Shown: positions 37,087-46,386 of the stretch, piece by piece | How positions within the stretch are numbered: position 1 is the stretch's first letter | Layout: each line of letters begins with the position of its first letter | Assembly: GCF_904842695.1 (NCBI RefSeq) | Contig: NZ_CAJGWQ010000013.1 | Location: forward strand, 1-58,424 | DNA: 58,424 nucleotides | Direction of reading: 5' to 3' | From: Gulosibacter hominis | Lineage (GTDB): Bacteria > Actinomycetota > Actinomycetes > Actinomycetales > Microbacteriaceae | The notes under the pieces: generated by a model | The model's database searches: none | What the model saw: only the letters and a program-made list of their open reading frames with translations | What the model was told of the DNA's origin: nothing | Program-made: the position numbers and the translations under genes

Positions 37087-39180
37087 CTACGACTGCGCCT
37101 GAATCGCGGTGATCGCCACGGTGTTGATGATGTCACTCACCAGTGCACCGCGCGACAGATCATTGATCGGCTTGTTCAGCCCCTGCAGCACCGGACCAAT
37201 CGCCACCGCCCCAGCCGAGCGCTGCACCGCTTTATACGTGTTGTTTCCGGTGTTGAGATCGGGGAACACAAACACGGTGGCGCGACCGGCAACATCACTA
37301 CCCGGCATCTTTTTTGCGGCAACGGCGGCGTCGGTGGCGGCGTCGTACTGCATCGGCCCCGCCACCGCGAGCTGCGGCGCGCGCTCACGCACAAGCTCGG
37401 TCGCGGTGCGCACCTTGTCGACATCAGCGCCGTGACCCGACTCACCGGTCGAATAGCTCAGCATGGCCACCCGCGGTTCGATGCGGAACTGGGTTGCGGT
37501 TTCCGCCGACGAAACCGCAATATCGGCGAGCTGTTCGGCGGTTGGGTCGGGATTCACGGCACAGTCGCCATACACGAGCACCCGGTCAGACAGCGCCATC
37601 AAAAACACGCTCGACACGATCGAAACGCCAGGCTTGGTTTTCACAATTTCAAAGCTCGGTTTGATGGTGTGCGCGGTCGTGTGCGCGGCACCCGAAACCA
37701 TCCCGTCGGCATACCCGAGATGCACCATCAGCGTGCCGAAATACGACACATCCTGCACTTTTTCGCGAGCCTGCTCGACCGTGACCCCCTTGTGGACCCG
37801 CAGCCGCGCATATTCGGCAGCAAATTCATCCAGCAGCTCGGGGTCGTTCGTCGAACGCACCCGAGCCTTTGAAATATCCAGCCCCAGTTCGGATGCCCGC
37901 CGGCGTACCGCATCCTCCTCGCCGAGAATCGTGAGATCGGCAACCTCGCGTGCCAGCAGCGTGGCGGCAGCGGTGAGGATGCGGTCGTCATCTCCCTCGG
38001 GGAGCACGATGTGTTTGCGGTCGGCACGGGCCCGGTCGAGCAGCTGGTATTCAAACATCAGCGGCGTCACCGCCGTCGGCTCGGGCACATCGAGCAGGCC
38101 AACGAGCGCATCAGCATCAATGTGGGTGGTGAAGTCAACGAGCGCCGCGGCAATTTTGCGTTCGCTGCGGGTGGTGAACGCGCCGCGAGCGCCCAGGATG
38201 CGCTGCGCCGTGTCGAAGGTGCCCAGTTGGGTGCGCAAAATCGGCAGGTTCGAGTCGATGCCCTCAAGCAGACGGCGAATAACCGGAGAAAATTCGAACG
38301 GCCCGTTCACCACGATTGCCGCGAGCGTTGGGAAGGACTCGGCCCGCTGCGCCAGCAAAAGCGCCAGCAGCGTCTCGGTGCGGTCGGCGGCAACCACCAC
38401 CACACCCGACTCAAAGGTGCGCTCAAGGACGTGCTCCATCCCCATGCCCGCAACCGTCACACCGAGCACTTCGCGCTCAAGCAGCGACTCGTCACCCGAG
38501 TGCAGTTCTCCCTGCACCGAGCCGATCAATTCAGTCACCGTCGGTGCCGAAAGCAGCGCGTTTTCGGGGAGCGCCCAAACCGGCACTTCGCTGCCCACCT
38601 CCGAAAGCGATTCGGCAACCGCGCTCGCCGCGGCATCCAGCGCCGCGGGCTCAACTCGGTTCACCACGCAGGCGAGCAGATCGGCATGTTCGGCAACCAG
38701 CTCGGGAACCGCGAGTGCCGCTGCCGAAGCGAGCTGTTCGGGGTTGCGTGCCGAAAGGTCGTGGCCGCGGCCCGAAATCACCAACATGACCGGGGCGCCG
38801 AGATTGGCGGCAATGCGGGCATTAATACCGAGCTCGGCGGGGTTGCCGATGTCGGTGAAGTCGCTACCAACGATCACCACGGCCTCACATTTGCGGGCGA
38901 GACGCCCATAGCGCTCAATAATTTCGGCGAGCGCGGCCGCCGTGTTTTCATGCACCGCCTCATAGGTCACCCCGGCGCACTCGGCGGTGTCGAGTTGCAG
39001 CGAGGGGTCGACGCGTTCGAGCAAAATATCGAGCAGTTCGTCATGCTCGGGTGCCTGCACGATGGGGCGAAACACCCCCACTCGCCCGACTCGCTTGGTG
39101 AGCGTTTCGAGCACGCCAAGCGCAACGGTCGATTTGCCAGAGAAACCTTCGGATGCCGTGAGGTAGATGCTGGTCGTCAC
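37087..39180 (-). CDS. pta: Phosphate acetyltransferase
   Basis: This 697-residue long-form Pta converts acetyl-CoA and phosphate to acetyl phosphate. The N-terminal P-loop-like BioD-type region (TASEGFSGKSTVALGVLE) is followed by a DRTGG domain. The C-terminal catalytic domain contains GMVSGAAHTTAHTIKPSFE and ALSDRVLVYGDCAVNPDPT. GTG 39180 is the most likely start because it begins the conserved VTTSIYL; no strong ribosome-binding site is visible. It is terminated separately from ackA. Confidence 0.95.
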   Translation of the reverse strand: MTTSIYLTASEGFSGKSTVALGVLETLTKRVGRVGVFRPIVQAPEHDELLDILLERVDPSLQLDTAECAGVTYEAVHENTAAALAEIIERYGRLARKCEAVVIVGSDFTDIGNPAELGINARIAANLGAPVMLVISGRGHDLSARNPEQLASAAALAVPELVAEHADLLACVVNRVEPAALDAAASAVAESLSEVGSEVPVWALPENALLSAPTVTELIGSVQGELHSGDESLLEREVLGVTVAGMGMEHVLERTFESGVVVVAADRTETLLALLLAQRAESFPTLAAIVVNGPFEFSPVIRRLLEGIDSNLPILRTQLGTFDTAQRILGARGAFTTRSERKIAAALVDFTTHIDADALVGLLDVPEPTAVTPLMFEYQLLDRARADRKHIVLPEGDDDRILTAAATLLAREVADLTILGEEDAVRRRASELGLDISKARVRSTNDPELLDEFAAEYARLRVHKGVTVEQAREKVQDVSYFGTLMVHLGYADGMVSGAAHTTAHTIKPSFEIVKTKPGVSIVSSVFLMALSDRVLVYGDCAVNPDPTAEQLADIAVSSAETATQFRIEPRVAMLSYSTGESGHGADVDKVRTATELVRERAPQLAVAGPMQYDAATDAAVAAKKMPGSDVAGRATVFVFPDLNTGNNTYKAVQRSAGAVAIGPVLQGLNKPINDLSRGALVSDIINTVAITAIQAQS

Positions 39181-39377
39181 GCAGTCATGGTACTGGCTGC
39201 AGGCAAACAGCTCATTGACGTTCTCATGATCTACATCGTCTCCGGCCCATGGACGGGATGCGAGAGTCGCGGCCGTCTCGATTGGCCGCAAGTGCGCGCC
39301 ATGCTCTATATTCCCTAAAGACAGCAAAGTCGCTGCACGCCGCCCGCAGCAGCGGGCCCAACCAGGGGTTCAAGCCA

Positions 39378-40892
39378 ATGAATGTCTCCACACCCAAAGT
39401 CCCACGTGTATCCGGCTCGCTGAGCCGTAACCTCGGCCTCTGGGCCGTAGTCGGCCTCGGTCTGGGATACATGACGCCGACCGTTGTATTCGACACCTTC
39501 GGTATCGTGTCGGGCATCACCGACGGTGCCGTGCCGATGGCCTACATCGTGGCGCTTGTCGTGATGATGTTCACTGCCGTGAGCTACGGCAAGATGGCCG
39601 GCGCCATCCCCAGCGCCGGTTCGGCCTACACCTACGCCCACCGCTCGATCCACCCGAACGTCGGTTTTTTTGTTGGTTGGACTTCGCTGCTCGACTATCT
39701 GCTACTGCCGATGGTGAACGCGCTGATCATCCGGCTCTATTTGGAACAGATTTTCCCGGATGTGTCGCCGGTGATCTGGGTGGTGCTCTACGTCGCCGCT
39801 GTCACCGCGGTGGTGTACATCTCGATGCGCGGCACTTCGCGCGTCAACGCGCTGCTCCTGTGTTTTTCGGTGGCTGTGATCATCGTGTTCATCGTGCTCG
39901 TATGCAACCAGCTCGTTAATGGCGAGGGCCTGGGCACCGTGTTTAGCTCGCGCCCGTTCATCCACGAGGACATGAACACCGAATCGCTGCTGATGGCAGC
40001 CACCGTGGTGTGCTTCTCGTTCATCGGCTTCGACGCCATCACCATGTACTCCGAAGAGGTGCGCAGCCCCAAGATCATGCCCCGCGCCATCCTCGTCACG
40101 GTGATCATCGGTGGCGCGATCTTCCTGATCGCCAGCTACTTCGCTCAGCTGCGCTTCCCCGACAACACCCCGTTCGGTGACTACGTTGACGACCCGCTCC
40201 CCCAGATCGGTCTGATCGTCGGTGGCGAAGTGTTCCAGACCATCTTCGTCGCGGCAGGCTTTACCGCCACCGTGGCATCCGGTCTCGCCTCGCACGCATC
40301 CGTTTCACGAATGCTGCTGGTGATGGGCCGCAACTCGGTGCTGCCCAAGCGCGTGTTTGGCTACGTCAGCCCCCGCACCCACACCCCCACCTTCAACGTC
40401 GTGCTCGTCGGTGTCGTCTCGCTGGCCGCAATGTCGTTCTCGCTTGAACTCATCTCGGCCTTCATCAACTTCGGTGCGCTGATCGCCTTCACGGCCGTGA
40501 ATGCCTCGGTAATTGCCTGGTTTGCGATCCGTCAGGGTCGCCGCAAGACATTCGCCGATGTGTTCAACTACATCGTGATGCCGGCCATCGGTGTGATCAT
40601 GACCGCTTTGCTGTGGCTCAACCTGCACGAAGAGGCGCTCATTGGCGGGCTCATCTGGATGGCGGCCGGCGCCATCTACCTGCTGGTACTCACCCGCGCG
40701 TTCCGCAAGCCCATCGCCAGCTTCGACGAGAACGAGCCCGTCACGGGTTTCAACAAGGTAATTGACGCAGATGGTGACATCATTACCGTTGGCCCCGGCC
40801 TCGAAGTAGAAACGATGCGACACGGATCTTCGAGCGCCAGCGACACTCCGCGCGCAGCGGATGACCAACCCAAGTCAACAAGGAACGAATAA
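39378..40892 (+). CDS. APC-family permease coupled to trpB
   Basis: This 504-residue APC transporter has [20 protein letters not shown] in helix 1 and [35 protein letters not shown] is the central signature. ATG 39378 follows an AGGGG site. The stop codon overlaps the trpB start (TAATG), so the two are translated together. It resembles the first permease in this window in helix order and motifs. A tryptophan-, indole- or related aromatic substrate is suggested by the partner gene, not shown. Confidence 0.88.
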   Translation: MNVSTPKVPRVSGSLSRNLGLWAVVGLGLGYMTPTVVFDTFGIVSGITDGAVPMAYIVALVVMMFTAVSYGKMAGAIPSAGSAYTYAHRSIHPNVGFFVGWTSLLDYLLLPMVNALIIRLYLEQIFPDVSPVIWVVLYVAAVTAVVYISMRGTSRVNALLLCFSVAVIIVFIVLVCNQLVNGEGLGTVFSSRPFIHEDMNTESLLMAATVVCFSFIGFDAITMYSEEVRSPKIMPRAILVTVIIGGAIFLIASYFAQLRFPDNTPFGDYVDDPLPQIGLIVGGEVFQTIFVAAGFTATVASGLASHASVSRMLLVMGRNSVLPKRVFGYVSPRTHTPTFNVVLVGVVSLAAMSFSLELISAFINFGALIAFTAVNASVIAWFAIRQGRRKTFADVFNYIVMPAIGVIMTALLWLNLHEEALIGGLIWMAAGAIYLLVLTRAFRKPIASFDENEPVTGFNKVIDADGDIITVGPGLEVETMRHGSSSASDTPRAADDQPKSTRNE

Positions 40893-42112
40893 TGACCGGT
40901 TTTGCCCCCATCCCAGCTGAATTTGAAGCCGACGACAACGGTTTTTTTGGTGAGTATGGTGGTGCCGAACTACCGCCGTTCCTGGTTGAACCCATGGCCG
41001 AGGTGCGCCGCGCCTATGCTGAGGCGCGGCGCGACCCCGAGTATCTGCGCGAATATGAACAGCTGCTGAAAAAGTACGTGGGGCGTCCCTCGCCGCTGTA
41101 CTTCGCCGAAAACCTCACCCGGTCGCTCGGCGGCGCCAAGGTGTATCTCAAGCGTGAAGATCTCAACCACACCGGTTCGCACAAGATCAACCACTGCCTC
41201 GGCGAGGCACTGCTCGCCAAGCGCATGGGCAAAACCACGCTCATCGCCGAAACCGGTGCCGGTCAGCACGGTGTGGCCCTCGCCACCGCGGCGGCGCTGC
41301 TGGGCCTGAAGTGTGAAATTCACATGGGCTCAATCGATGTCGCCAAGCAGCACTCCAATGTGGTGCGGATGCAGCTGCTGGGCGCCAAGGTCGTCACCGT
41401 CGATGAGGGCGGCCGGTCGCTGAAAGAGGCCGTCGACTCGGCCTTCACCGTGTACGCCGAAAACTACGACGAGTACTTTTTCGCGATCGGTTCGGTGGTG
41501 GGGCCCGACCCGTTCCCCTCGATGGTGCGCGACTTCCAGTCGGTGGTCGGCCGTGAGGCACGCGAGCAGATCCTCGAGGCCGAGGGTCGGCTGCCGGATG
41601 CGCTGGTCGCCGCGGTCGGCGGCGGCTCGAACGCGATGGGCTTGTTCACCGAGTTCCTCGCTGACGAATCGGTGAAAATCTACGGCGTCGAGCCAGCCGG
41701 TGAGGGGCTGCACACCCAGCGCCACGCGGCAACCATGTCGCTCGGTGAACCGGGCACGCTGCACGGTATGCGCACGGTGGTGCTGCAAGATGCCGAGGGT
41801 GCGCCGGCACCGGTGCACTCGATTGCATCAGGCCTCGACTACCCCGGCGTTGGCCCACAGCACGCCTACCTGCGCTCGATTGGCCGGGTGGAATATGTGG
41901 CGGCCGACGACGCCCAAACCATCGCCGCTTTTCAGCGCCTCGCGCGTACCGAGGGCATCCTGCCCGCGCTCGAATCGTCACACGCACTCGCCTGGGTCAA
42001 TGAGCTCGCGCCCAAGCTGCCACAGGATGCAATCATCGTCGCCAACCTTTCGGGCCGCGGTGACAAGGACGTCGATTTTGTGGCGTCGTGGATTGAAGAA
42101 CACAGCGCCTAG
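40892..42112 (+). CDS. trpB: Tryptophan synthase beta chain (stand-alone)
   Basis: This 406-residue PLP enzyme condenses indole and serine to tryptophan. The PLP-binding lysine is in [10 protein letters not shown] (Lys98) and catalytic Glu120 is in [19 protein letters not shown] binds phosphate and SGRGDKD closes the protein. Motifs and length are of the TrpB1 type that normally pairs with TrpA, yet no trpA follows. It is coupled to an APC permease, which suggests indole or tryptophan salvage. It may be an extra copy beside a trp operon elsewhere. Confidence 0.93.
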   Translation: MTGFAPIPAEFEADDNGFFGEYGGAELPPFLVEPMAEVRRAYAEARRDPEYLREYEQLLKKYVGRPSPLYFAENLTRSLGGAKVYLKREDLNHTGSHKINHCLGEALLAKRMGKTTLIAETGAGQHGVALATAAALLGLKCEIHMGSIDVAKQHSNVVRMQLLGAKVVTVDEGGRSLKEAVDSAFTVYAENYDEYFFAIGSVVGPDPFPSMVRDFQSVVGREAREQILEAEGRLPDALVAAVGGGSNAMGLFTEFLADESVKIYGVEPAGEGLHTQRHAATMSLGEPGTLHGMRTVVLQDAEGAPAPVHSIASGLDYPGVGPQHAYLRSIGRVEYVAADDAQTIAAFQRLARTEGILPALESSHALAWVNELAPKLPQDAIIVANLSGRGDKDVDFVASWIEEHSA

Positions 42113-42154
42113 CGCGCTTCGCGGCAACGCGCGCGCTCGGGTACACTGAAAGAC

Positions 42155-42247
42155 GGCCCCTCACGTGGCGCCATCCAGGCCAACTCCCCCAGGTCGGAAA
42201 CGAAGCAAGGGTAACCGGGCTCTGGCGGGTGCGTGAGGGGTCTTTTT
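42155..42247 (+). ncRNA. ffs: Signal recognition particle RNA (4.5S type)
   Basis: The short bacterial SRP RNA is recognisable by its apical domain, with CAGGTCGGAAACGAAGCAAG and the partner strand GGGTAACCGGGCTCTG. The closing stem is CCCCTCACG (42157-42165) with CGTGAGGGG (42232-42240), followed by a T-run that acts as terminator. TACACT at 42142-42147 is a likely -10. The ends are approximate. Confidence 0.92.
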
Positions 42248-42325
42248 ATACCTCGCGACCGCACACTAGCGGGCCCTGCAGCCCTGTACAGCTCTCGCCG
42301 GGGGTCTAACCCTGGCTCCGCGCGG

Positions 42326-42658
42326 CTAGTCGACTTCGCGTTCGATCGTCGTATTGGCGCCCAGACGCTCAATCGGGGTGTGTTCGTTACGTCCCCGCAT
42401 CCGCCGATTTCGCAGCCCGGTGAGGTGATCGATTTTTGTGTCGTAGCCCTGCACATCCGCGATTTCAGAACTCGTTTCACGCTCATACTCGTGCCGCTTG
42501 TCGGTGTTGCGGTAGCGCATGTATACGGTCGTGTAAAAAAACACCGCTGCTGCCGGCCCAATCGCCAGCAGATAGAACACATCGCTGTCGCTATCGCTCG
42601 AGTCGGCGAGCACCGCGGCGGCGTTCATCAGCACTGGGTATGCCTCAAGCCACATCAT
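42326..42658 (-). CDS. Small membrane protein of SPFH/zinc-ribbon module
   Basis: This 110-residue protein has one or two membrane segments (VFYLLAIGPAAAVFFYTTVYM) followed by a charged cytoplasmic tail (RNTDKRHEYERETSSEI). ATG 42658 overlaps the stop of the zinc-ribbon gene by 4 nt (ATGA). By position it corresponds to YdjH in the Bacillus pspA-ydjGHI operon. Sequence resemblance cannot be judged by eye. Confidence 0.75.
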   Translation of the reverse strand: MMWLEAYPVLMNAAAVLADSSDSDSDVFYLLAIGPAAAVFFYTTVYMRYRNTDKRHEYERETSSEIADVQGYDTKIDHLTGLRNRRMRGRNEHTPIERLGANTTIEREVD

Positions 42659-44043
42659 GTCATCACCACGAACCAGATCGCGGCGCAGCTGAGCGCAAGA
42701 CCAACCACACCGATAATTCCCGATATCGCCAGCAGTTTCGCTTTGCGCACCGGCACCGAACCCATGGTCTCTCCCGTGCGACCGTTCACCGCAACATAGT
42801 GCTTCAAGCCGGTCCGCTCCTCGTAGTAGCTGTACAGCCACACCGGCAGATAGAGCGAAACCCAGCGCGTTCCGCGCACTCGCAGCCGTTCAAACTGCCA
42901 GCGCACGCCACGGTCGTACGAGCGAATCAGCTCATTCGCGCGCGCCCGGCCGATCGACAGCACGCGCTCATACGCATCCCGGGAAATTCCGTCCAGGTTT
43001 ACGTCGCGCTTTTCGGAAGTAAAACCGCGCAGATAGTTGGCGTTATAGGTCACCGCGTTCTTGGTATCGAACGGCAGGATGGTGTTGATGATGTTGTTCG
43101 TGTTGCGCGAGGGGTCGATATTGGCACGGTCGGCCGAAGACTCGATGGTCACATCGTCCACATAGAGGTTGAAGTCGCGGCCGAGGCGGTAGCGGTCGGC
43201 GTCATAGCGGGTTTCCCAATCGTCCCCGACTTTCACCTGATATTTGCGGGTCTGAATTTCACCCTCGCCCTCTACCGTGACGCGGGCGTTCGCATCCATC
43301 GTCAAATAGGGCAGATACACACCCACCACTTCTTCAGGTGCGAACTGCCGGGTAAATTGCGGATGCGCAAAGAAGCGACGCTTTTTCACGAACTCGGTAA
43401 TGCGGGCAATTGCGTCTTGGCGGGTGATTGAAAACGGCAGGATGCCGTCGGGCACCGCACCATTGGGCAGCTGCGCATTAATGGTCAGCGTGTTGCGGCA
43501 CCAGTGGCAGCGAGCGTGCAGTGCTTCTTGCGTGTTGACAATCACCTCGGCGCCGCAGGCCTGGCATTTCAGCGTCAACACGTCTTCGGTTGATTCGTGA
43601 ATGTTCGAGGCACCCGAGGCGATCACCGTGCCGCGCAGCTCGCTGACAGGGGTGTCGAGGCCAAAGCTCTGCTCCATCGAGCCCTCATGCCATTCGTGTC
43701 GGCAATAGTGGCAAATGAGCTTGCCGGTGGCAGCGCGCATCGATATTTCAGTGGAGCCACAGCGCGGGCACCGGCTGATGCCCTGCGCTTTATCGGACGA
43801 GGTGTCGATGTATTTCACCTCGCCGCCCTCTACAAACGGCGACGGTTGAGGACCTGCCTTCTGAGTGTCGGGCCCGCCTTGCGGCGGGATCCCGCCCGCG
43901 GCCTCGGGTACGCCATACGGCGGTAAAGGCTGGTTGCCGTACGGCTGCTGTGACCCCTGATTATTGGTCACCCCACCACGTTCAAACTGTTCCTGCGCGA
44001 AGCGGCGTATGTAGCGTCCCAGTTCATTTGCTCCGGGAAACAT
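42655..44043 (-). CDS. TFIIB-type zinc-ribbon membrane protein (YdjG-like)
   Basis: This 462-residue protein has a Gly/Pro/Gln-rich N-terminus and two zinc ribbons: Cys92/95/111/114 (CPRCGS, CHYCRHEW) and Cys160/163/179/182 (CQACGAE, CHWCRN). A long mixed domain with FFAHPQFTRQFAPEEVVGVY follows, and two membrane segments lie near the C-terminus. This organisation matches the YdjG type. It lies 8 nt after the SPFH gene. In Bacillus, such proteins help place PspA at the membrane. Confidence 0.82.
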   Translation of the reverse strand: MFPGANELGRYIRRFAQEQFERGGVTNNQGSQQPYGNQPLPPYGVPEAAGGIPPQGGPDTQKAGPQPSPFVEGGEVKYIDTSSDKAQGISRCPRCGSTEISMRAATGKLICHYCRHEWHEGSMEQSFGLDTPVSELRGTVIASGASNIHESTEDVLTLKCQACGAEVIVNTQEALHARCHWCRNTLTINAQLPNGAVPDGILPFSITRQDAIARITEFVKKRRFFAHPQFTRQFAPEEVVGVYLPYLTMDANARVTVEGEGEIQTRKYQVKVGDDWETRYDADRYRLGRDFNLYVDDVTIESSADRANIDPSRNTNNIINTILPFDTKNAVTYNANYLRGFTSEKRDVNLDGISRDAYERVLSIGRARANELIRSYDRGVRWQFERLRVRGTRWVSLYLPVWLYSYYEERTGLKHYVAVNGRTGETMGSVPVRKAKLLAISGIIGVVGLALSCAAIWFVVMT

Positions 44044-44051
44044 GGCCGCTC

Positions 44052-45284
44052 CTATTCGAGGCCGAGCGCGCGACGCTTGGCAGCGTCGTAGTCTTCCTGC
44101 GTGATCAGCCCCTGGTCAAGCATCTGCTTAAACTCGGCGAGCTTCGCCACACCGTTTGACTCGGGCGCTTGCTGCTGCGGCGCCTGCTGCTGAGGCGCCT
44201 GCTGCTGTTGCTGCTGAGGCGCCTGCTGCTGGAACGGATTCTGGTAGGGCGCGTTCTGACCCTGCTGCTGGAAGTTCACTGCCGACCCGGCCGAGTTGAC
44301 GCCCATTCCCATCATGGCAATACCGCTACCGCCGTGCTCGCCGGCAGCTTCAAAGCCGCGTGCCATCGACTGCTGCAAGAACGACTGACCACGGCTGCCC
44401 GAAAGTGCATCCGCCTTCTTGGCATCGCTGAGCAGCGCGCGAGTGTCTTCGTCGTACTCGATCGACTGGATCGCCACGCTCACAATTTCGAGACCGCGAG
44501 CACTATTCCACTGGTAGGCATCCTCGACAGCCTTCGAAAGCGACTGGGCGAACCCGATCGAATCGCCCTGGATGCGGGCCATACGGTTGCCCTTACTGGG
44601 GTCATTCGTGTAGTTCGAGAACGCCGGTGCGAGGCTCGAAACAACCTCGTTGAACAGCTGTGAGGCCGCATCATTGTCGAGGTCGGAGAAATCAAACACT
44701 GAAGCGTTCGGGCCGAGATAGGTGTAGGGCACGAACTGCTGAGTGAACAGGATGGGGTTCACGATGCGCAGCGAATAGGTACCGCGAGTAAGCGCACCAA
44801 CCTGCGCGCCCAGGTAAGCGTCATCCCAATAAATTTCCGACTGCGTACCGAAACGGTTGTTCGGAATCTCTTTCAGGTTCACGTAAAAAGCCAGGTGCTG
44901 CGCTGCCGGCTGGCCGCCGTGCTTAAAACGATCCCACGACTGCTTAACGAGCGAGTCGACAAAACCGCCGCCGGTGAAAATCGACTTCGAGTTCGCATCG
45001 TTCGGTGCGAACACATAGGCACCCGGCTCGGTAACAATGCCGGTAATACGCCCTTCCTGGAACGTGAGCAGAGCGTATCCCTCGGGCACGATGATTTTGC
45101 TGCCATCGGTAATGATGTTGGCAGAGCCGCGAGTGTTCGACCCGCGTCCCTGATTCTGGCCGTATGCCACGGCGGGGAAGATCGCGGCCGTAGGAGCGAG
45201 CTGCTCGGGCGGCGCCAGGAAGTCAACCCACTGATCCGCGAGCGTTCCGCCAATCGCACCTACTGCTGCCTGGATAAAACCCAT
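44052..45284 (-). CDS. SPFH-domain protein with C-terminal SHOCT (YdjI-like)
   Basis: This 410-residue protein of the SPFH/virion-core-like group has IIVPEGYALLTFQEGRITGI and EPGAYVFAPNDANS at the start of the SPFH domain. A helical stretch and a Gln/Pro-rich linker with glutamine runs follow, then a SHOCT-like tail (KLAEFKQMLDQGLITQEDYD). ATG 45284 has AAGGGG upstream. It is first in an operon with the zinc-ribbon and small membrane protein. A membrane-stress role is inferred from Bacillus YdjGHI. Confidence 0.87.
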   Translation of the reverse strand: MGFIQAAVGAIGGTLADQWVDFLAPPEQLAPTAAIFPAVAYGQNQGRGSNTRGSANIITDGSKIIVPEGYALLTFQEGRITGIVTEPGAYVFAPNDANSKSIFTGGGFVDSLVKQSWDRFKHGGQPAAQHLAFYVNLKEIPNNRFGTQSEIYWDDAYLGAQVGALTRGTYSLRIVNPILFTQQFVPYTYLGPNASVFDFSDLDNDAASQLFNEVVSSLAPAFSNYTNDPSKGNRMARIQGDSIGFAQSLSKAVEDAYQWNSARGLEIVSVAIQSIEYDEDTRALLSDAKKADALSGSRGQSFLQQSMARGFEAAGEHGGSGIAMMGMGVNSAGSAVNFQQQGQNAPYQNPFQQQAPQQQQQQAPQQQAPQQQAPESNGVAKLAEFKQMLDQGLITQEDYDAAKRRALGLE

Positions 45285-45308
45285 GATCGAACCCCTTCGT
45301 TTTGGGTG

Positions 45309-45364
45309 CTCTCGCAAACTAGTCCACTGATACCACGATGGTATCGCGCACTAGTTTGCGAGAG
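45309..45364. repeat. Nested inverted repeat upstream of SPFH operon
   Basis: Outer arms CTCTCGCAAACTAGT (45309-45323) and ACTAGTTTGCGAGAG (45350-45364) are perfect. Inside lies a second perfect pair, GATACCA (45329-45335) and TGGTATC (45339-45345). It begins 10 nt after the upstream gene's stop and ends about 25 nt before the SPFH start. It may be a terminator without T-tract, an operator pair, or both. Confidence 0.88.
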
Positions 45365-45374
45365 GCTGGTGGTG

Positions 45375-45881
45375 TTACTTCTTTTTGATGGATGCGCTCG
45401 CAATAAGCAGACCAATACCAACGACGATGCAGATGATGCTGCCGTAGGCCTGAATGAAGTGGATCGGGCTTTCGACAACGAAAAAGGCTTCAAAGAAGCT
45501 CATGTACGGGAGCAGGCTCAGACCATTGACAATGTTCCAGATCGCGAGCAGTACACCGATACCGATGGCTGACATGCCGATGCTGCGCAGCTGCTGAGGA
45601 AGCTGCTTGGTCTCGCTGTGGCCGGAGGCGGCAGCATAGGGGTTGGCACCCATTGCACCGAACTGCCCCTGCTGCTGGCCACCATGGTGCGGCTGCCGCT
45701 GGCCACCATAGTGCGGCTGCTGCTGGGCGCCGTAGTGCGGCTGCTGCGGGTTCATATTGCCGTACTGCTGCTGCGCGGGAGCACCCTGCGGCGGATGCTG
45801 AGCATTCGCACCGAAGTCCTGGTGCTGGCCTCCGAAATTCTGGTTCGCCGGAGGCTGGTTTGAGTTCATCTGGTCGCTCAT
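45375..45881 (-). CDS. Gly/Gln/Pro-rich membrane protein
   Basis: This 168-residue protein has an N-terminal half rich in Gln, Pro, Gly, Tyr and His, with repeats such as QQQPHYGGQRQPHHGGQQQ. The C-terminal half has three hydrophobic segments (IGMSAIGIGVLLAIWNIV and SIICIVVGIGLLIASA are the clearest) and ends in KKK. It is probably an integral membrane protein. It lies upstream of the SPFH operon on the same strand but is separated by the large inverted repeat. No family was recognised. Confidence 0.75.
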   Translation of the reverse strand: MSDQMNSNQPPANQNFGGQHQDFGANAQHPPQGAPAQQQYGNMNPQQPHYGAQQQPHYGGQRQPHHGGQQQGQFGAMGANPYAAASGHSETKQLPQQLRSIGMSAIGIGVLLAIWNIVNGLSLLPYMSFFEAFFVVESPIHFIQAYGSIICIVVGIGLLIASASIKKK

Positions 45882-45952
45882 GTCGGTGAGCCTAGCCCAC
45901 ACAGACAGCCCCGCCATCTACTCCTAGTAAAAGTTCGGTTAACAGGCTGAGG

Positions 45953-45976
45953 GCCCTCATCCTCGAGGATGAGGGC
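45953..45976. repeat. Perfect 24-bp palindrome
   Basis: GCCCTCATCCTC is followed immediately by its exact reverse complement, with no spacer. It lies in the gap between the membrane-protein gene and the tRNA-Ser-linked repeats. It is a possible cruciform, operator or terminator stem. Confidence 0.9.
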
Positions 45977-46000
45977 TATCGAAAACGCTGGTTGATTCGA

Positions 46001-46247
46001 CGACGAGCCTCCAGCAGCGGGGGCCCACAACCCCGGGGTTCTCATACCCCACCAAAATGGCTTGTTCCCCGGCGCACGGCCGGGGAACAAGCCAACGCGG
46101 AGGATAGTCCCCTACTGCCCCTCATCGTTCCGCAAACGAAACGACGAGCCTCTGGCAGCGGGGGCCCAAACCCAGGGGTTCTCATACCCCACCAAAATGG
46201 CTTGCTCCCCGGCAAAAGGCCGGGGAGCAAGCCAACGCGGAGGATAG
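46001..46247. repeat. ~107-bp imperfect direct duplication including the tRNA-Ser 3' end
   Basis: Copy A (46001-46107) and copy B (46142-46247) are about 90% alike by eye. Copy B runs into the functional tRNA-Ser gene; copy A keeps only the last ~10 nt of the tRNA 3' end (GCGGAGGATAG region) and then diverges. Each copy has a 15-bp hairpin (46059-46073/46079-46093 and 46199-46213/46219-46233). The two hairpins differ by a paired T-A to C-G change that keeps the stem. Confidence 0.88.
46193..46233 (-). terminator. Terminator of tRNA-Ser
   Basis: The 15-bp stem GGCTTGCTCCCCGGC/GCCGGGGAGCAAGCC is followed on the minus strand by CATTTTGG, just 5 nt beyond the tRNA 3' end. Confidence 0.85.
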
Positions 46248-46322
46248 GGGATTCGAACCCCTGAGGGCGTTAACCCAACACGCTTTCCAAGCGTGCGCCA
46301 TAGGCCACTAGGCGAATCCTCC
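46238..46322 (-). tRNA. tRNA-Ser (GGA)
   Basis: This is an 85-nt class II tRNA. The acceptor stem is GGAGGAT/ATCCTCC, the anticodon loop CTTGGAAAG contains GGA, and a long variable arm and the GGGTTCGAATCCC T-arm follow. CCA is not encoded. Confidence 0.97.
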
Positions 46323-46386
46323 AGGGTGCCGCAAGGACACATCTTGACATCCTAGCCGGCAGCGGGCCGTATCGGCCAATTGTGCA

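Noticed and set aside
37463-39318. Plus-strand ORFs of over 400 codons opposite pta
   Set aside because: Pta motifs are intact on the minus strand; these frames are Ser/Arg-rich shadows.
39181-39377. T-box or tryptophan attenuator before the permease-trpB pair
   Set aside because: No T-box consensus or leader peptide with repeated Trp codons is visible.
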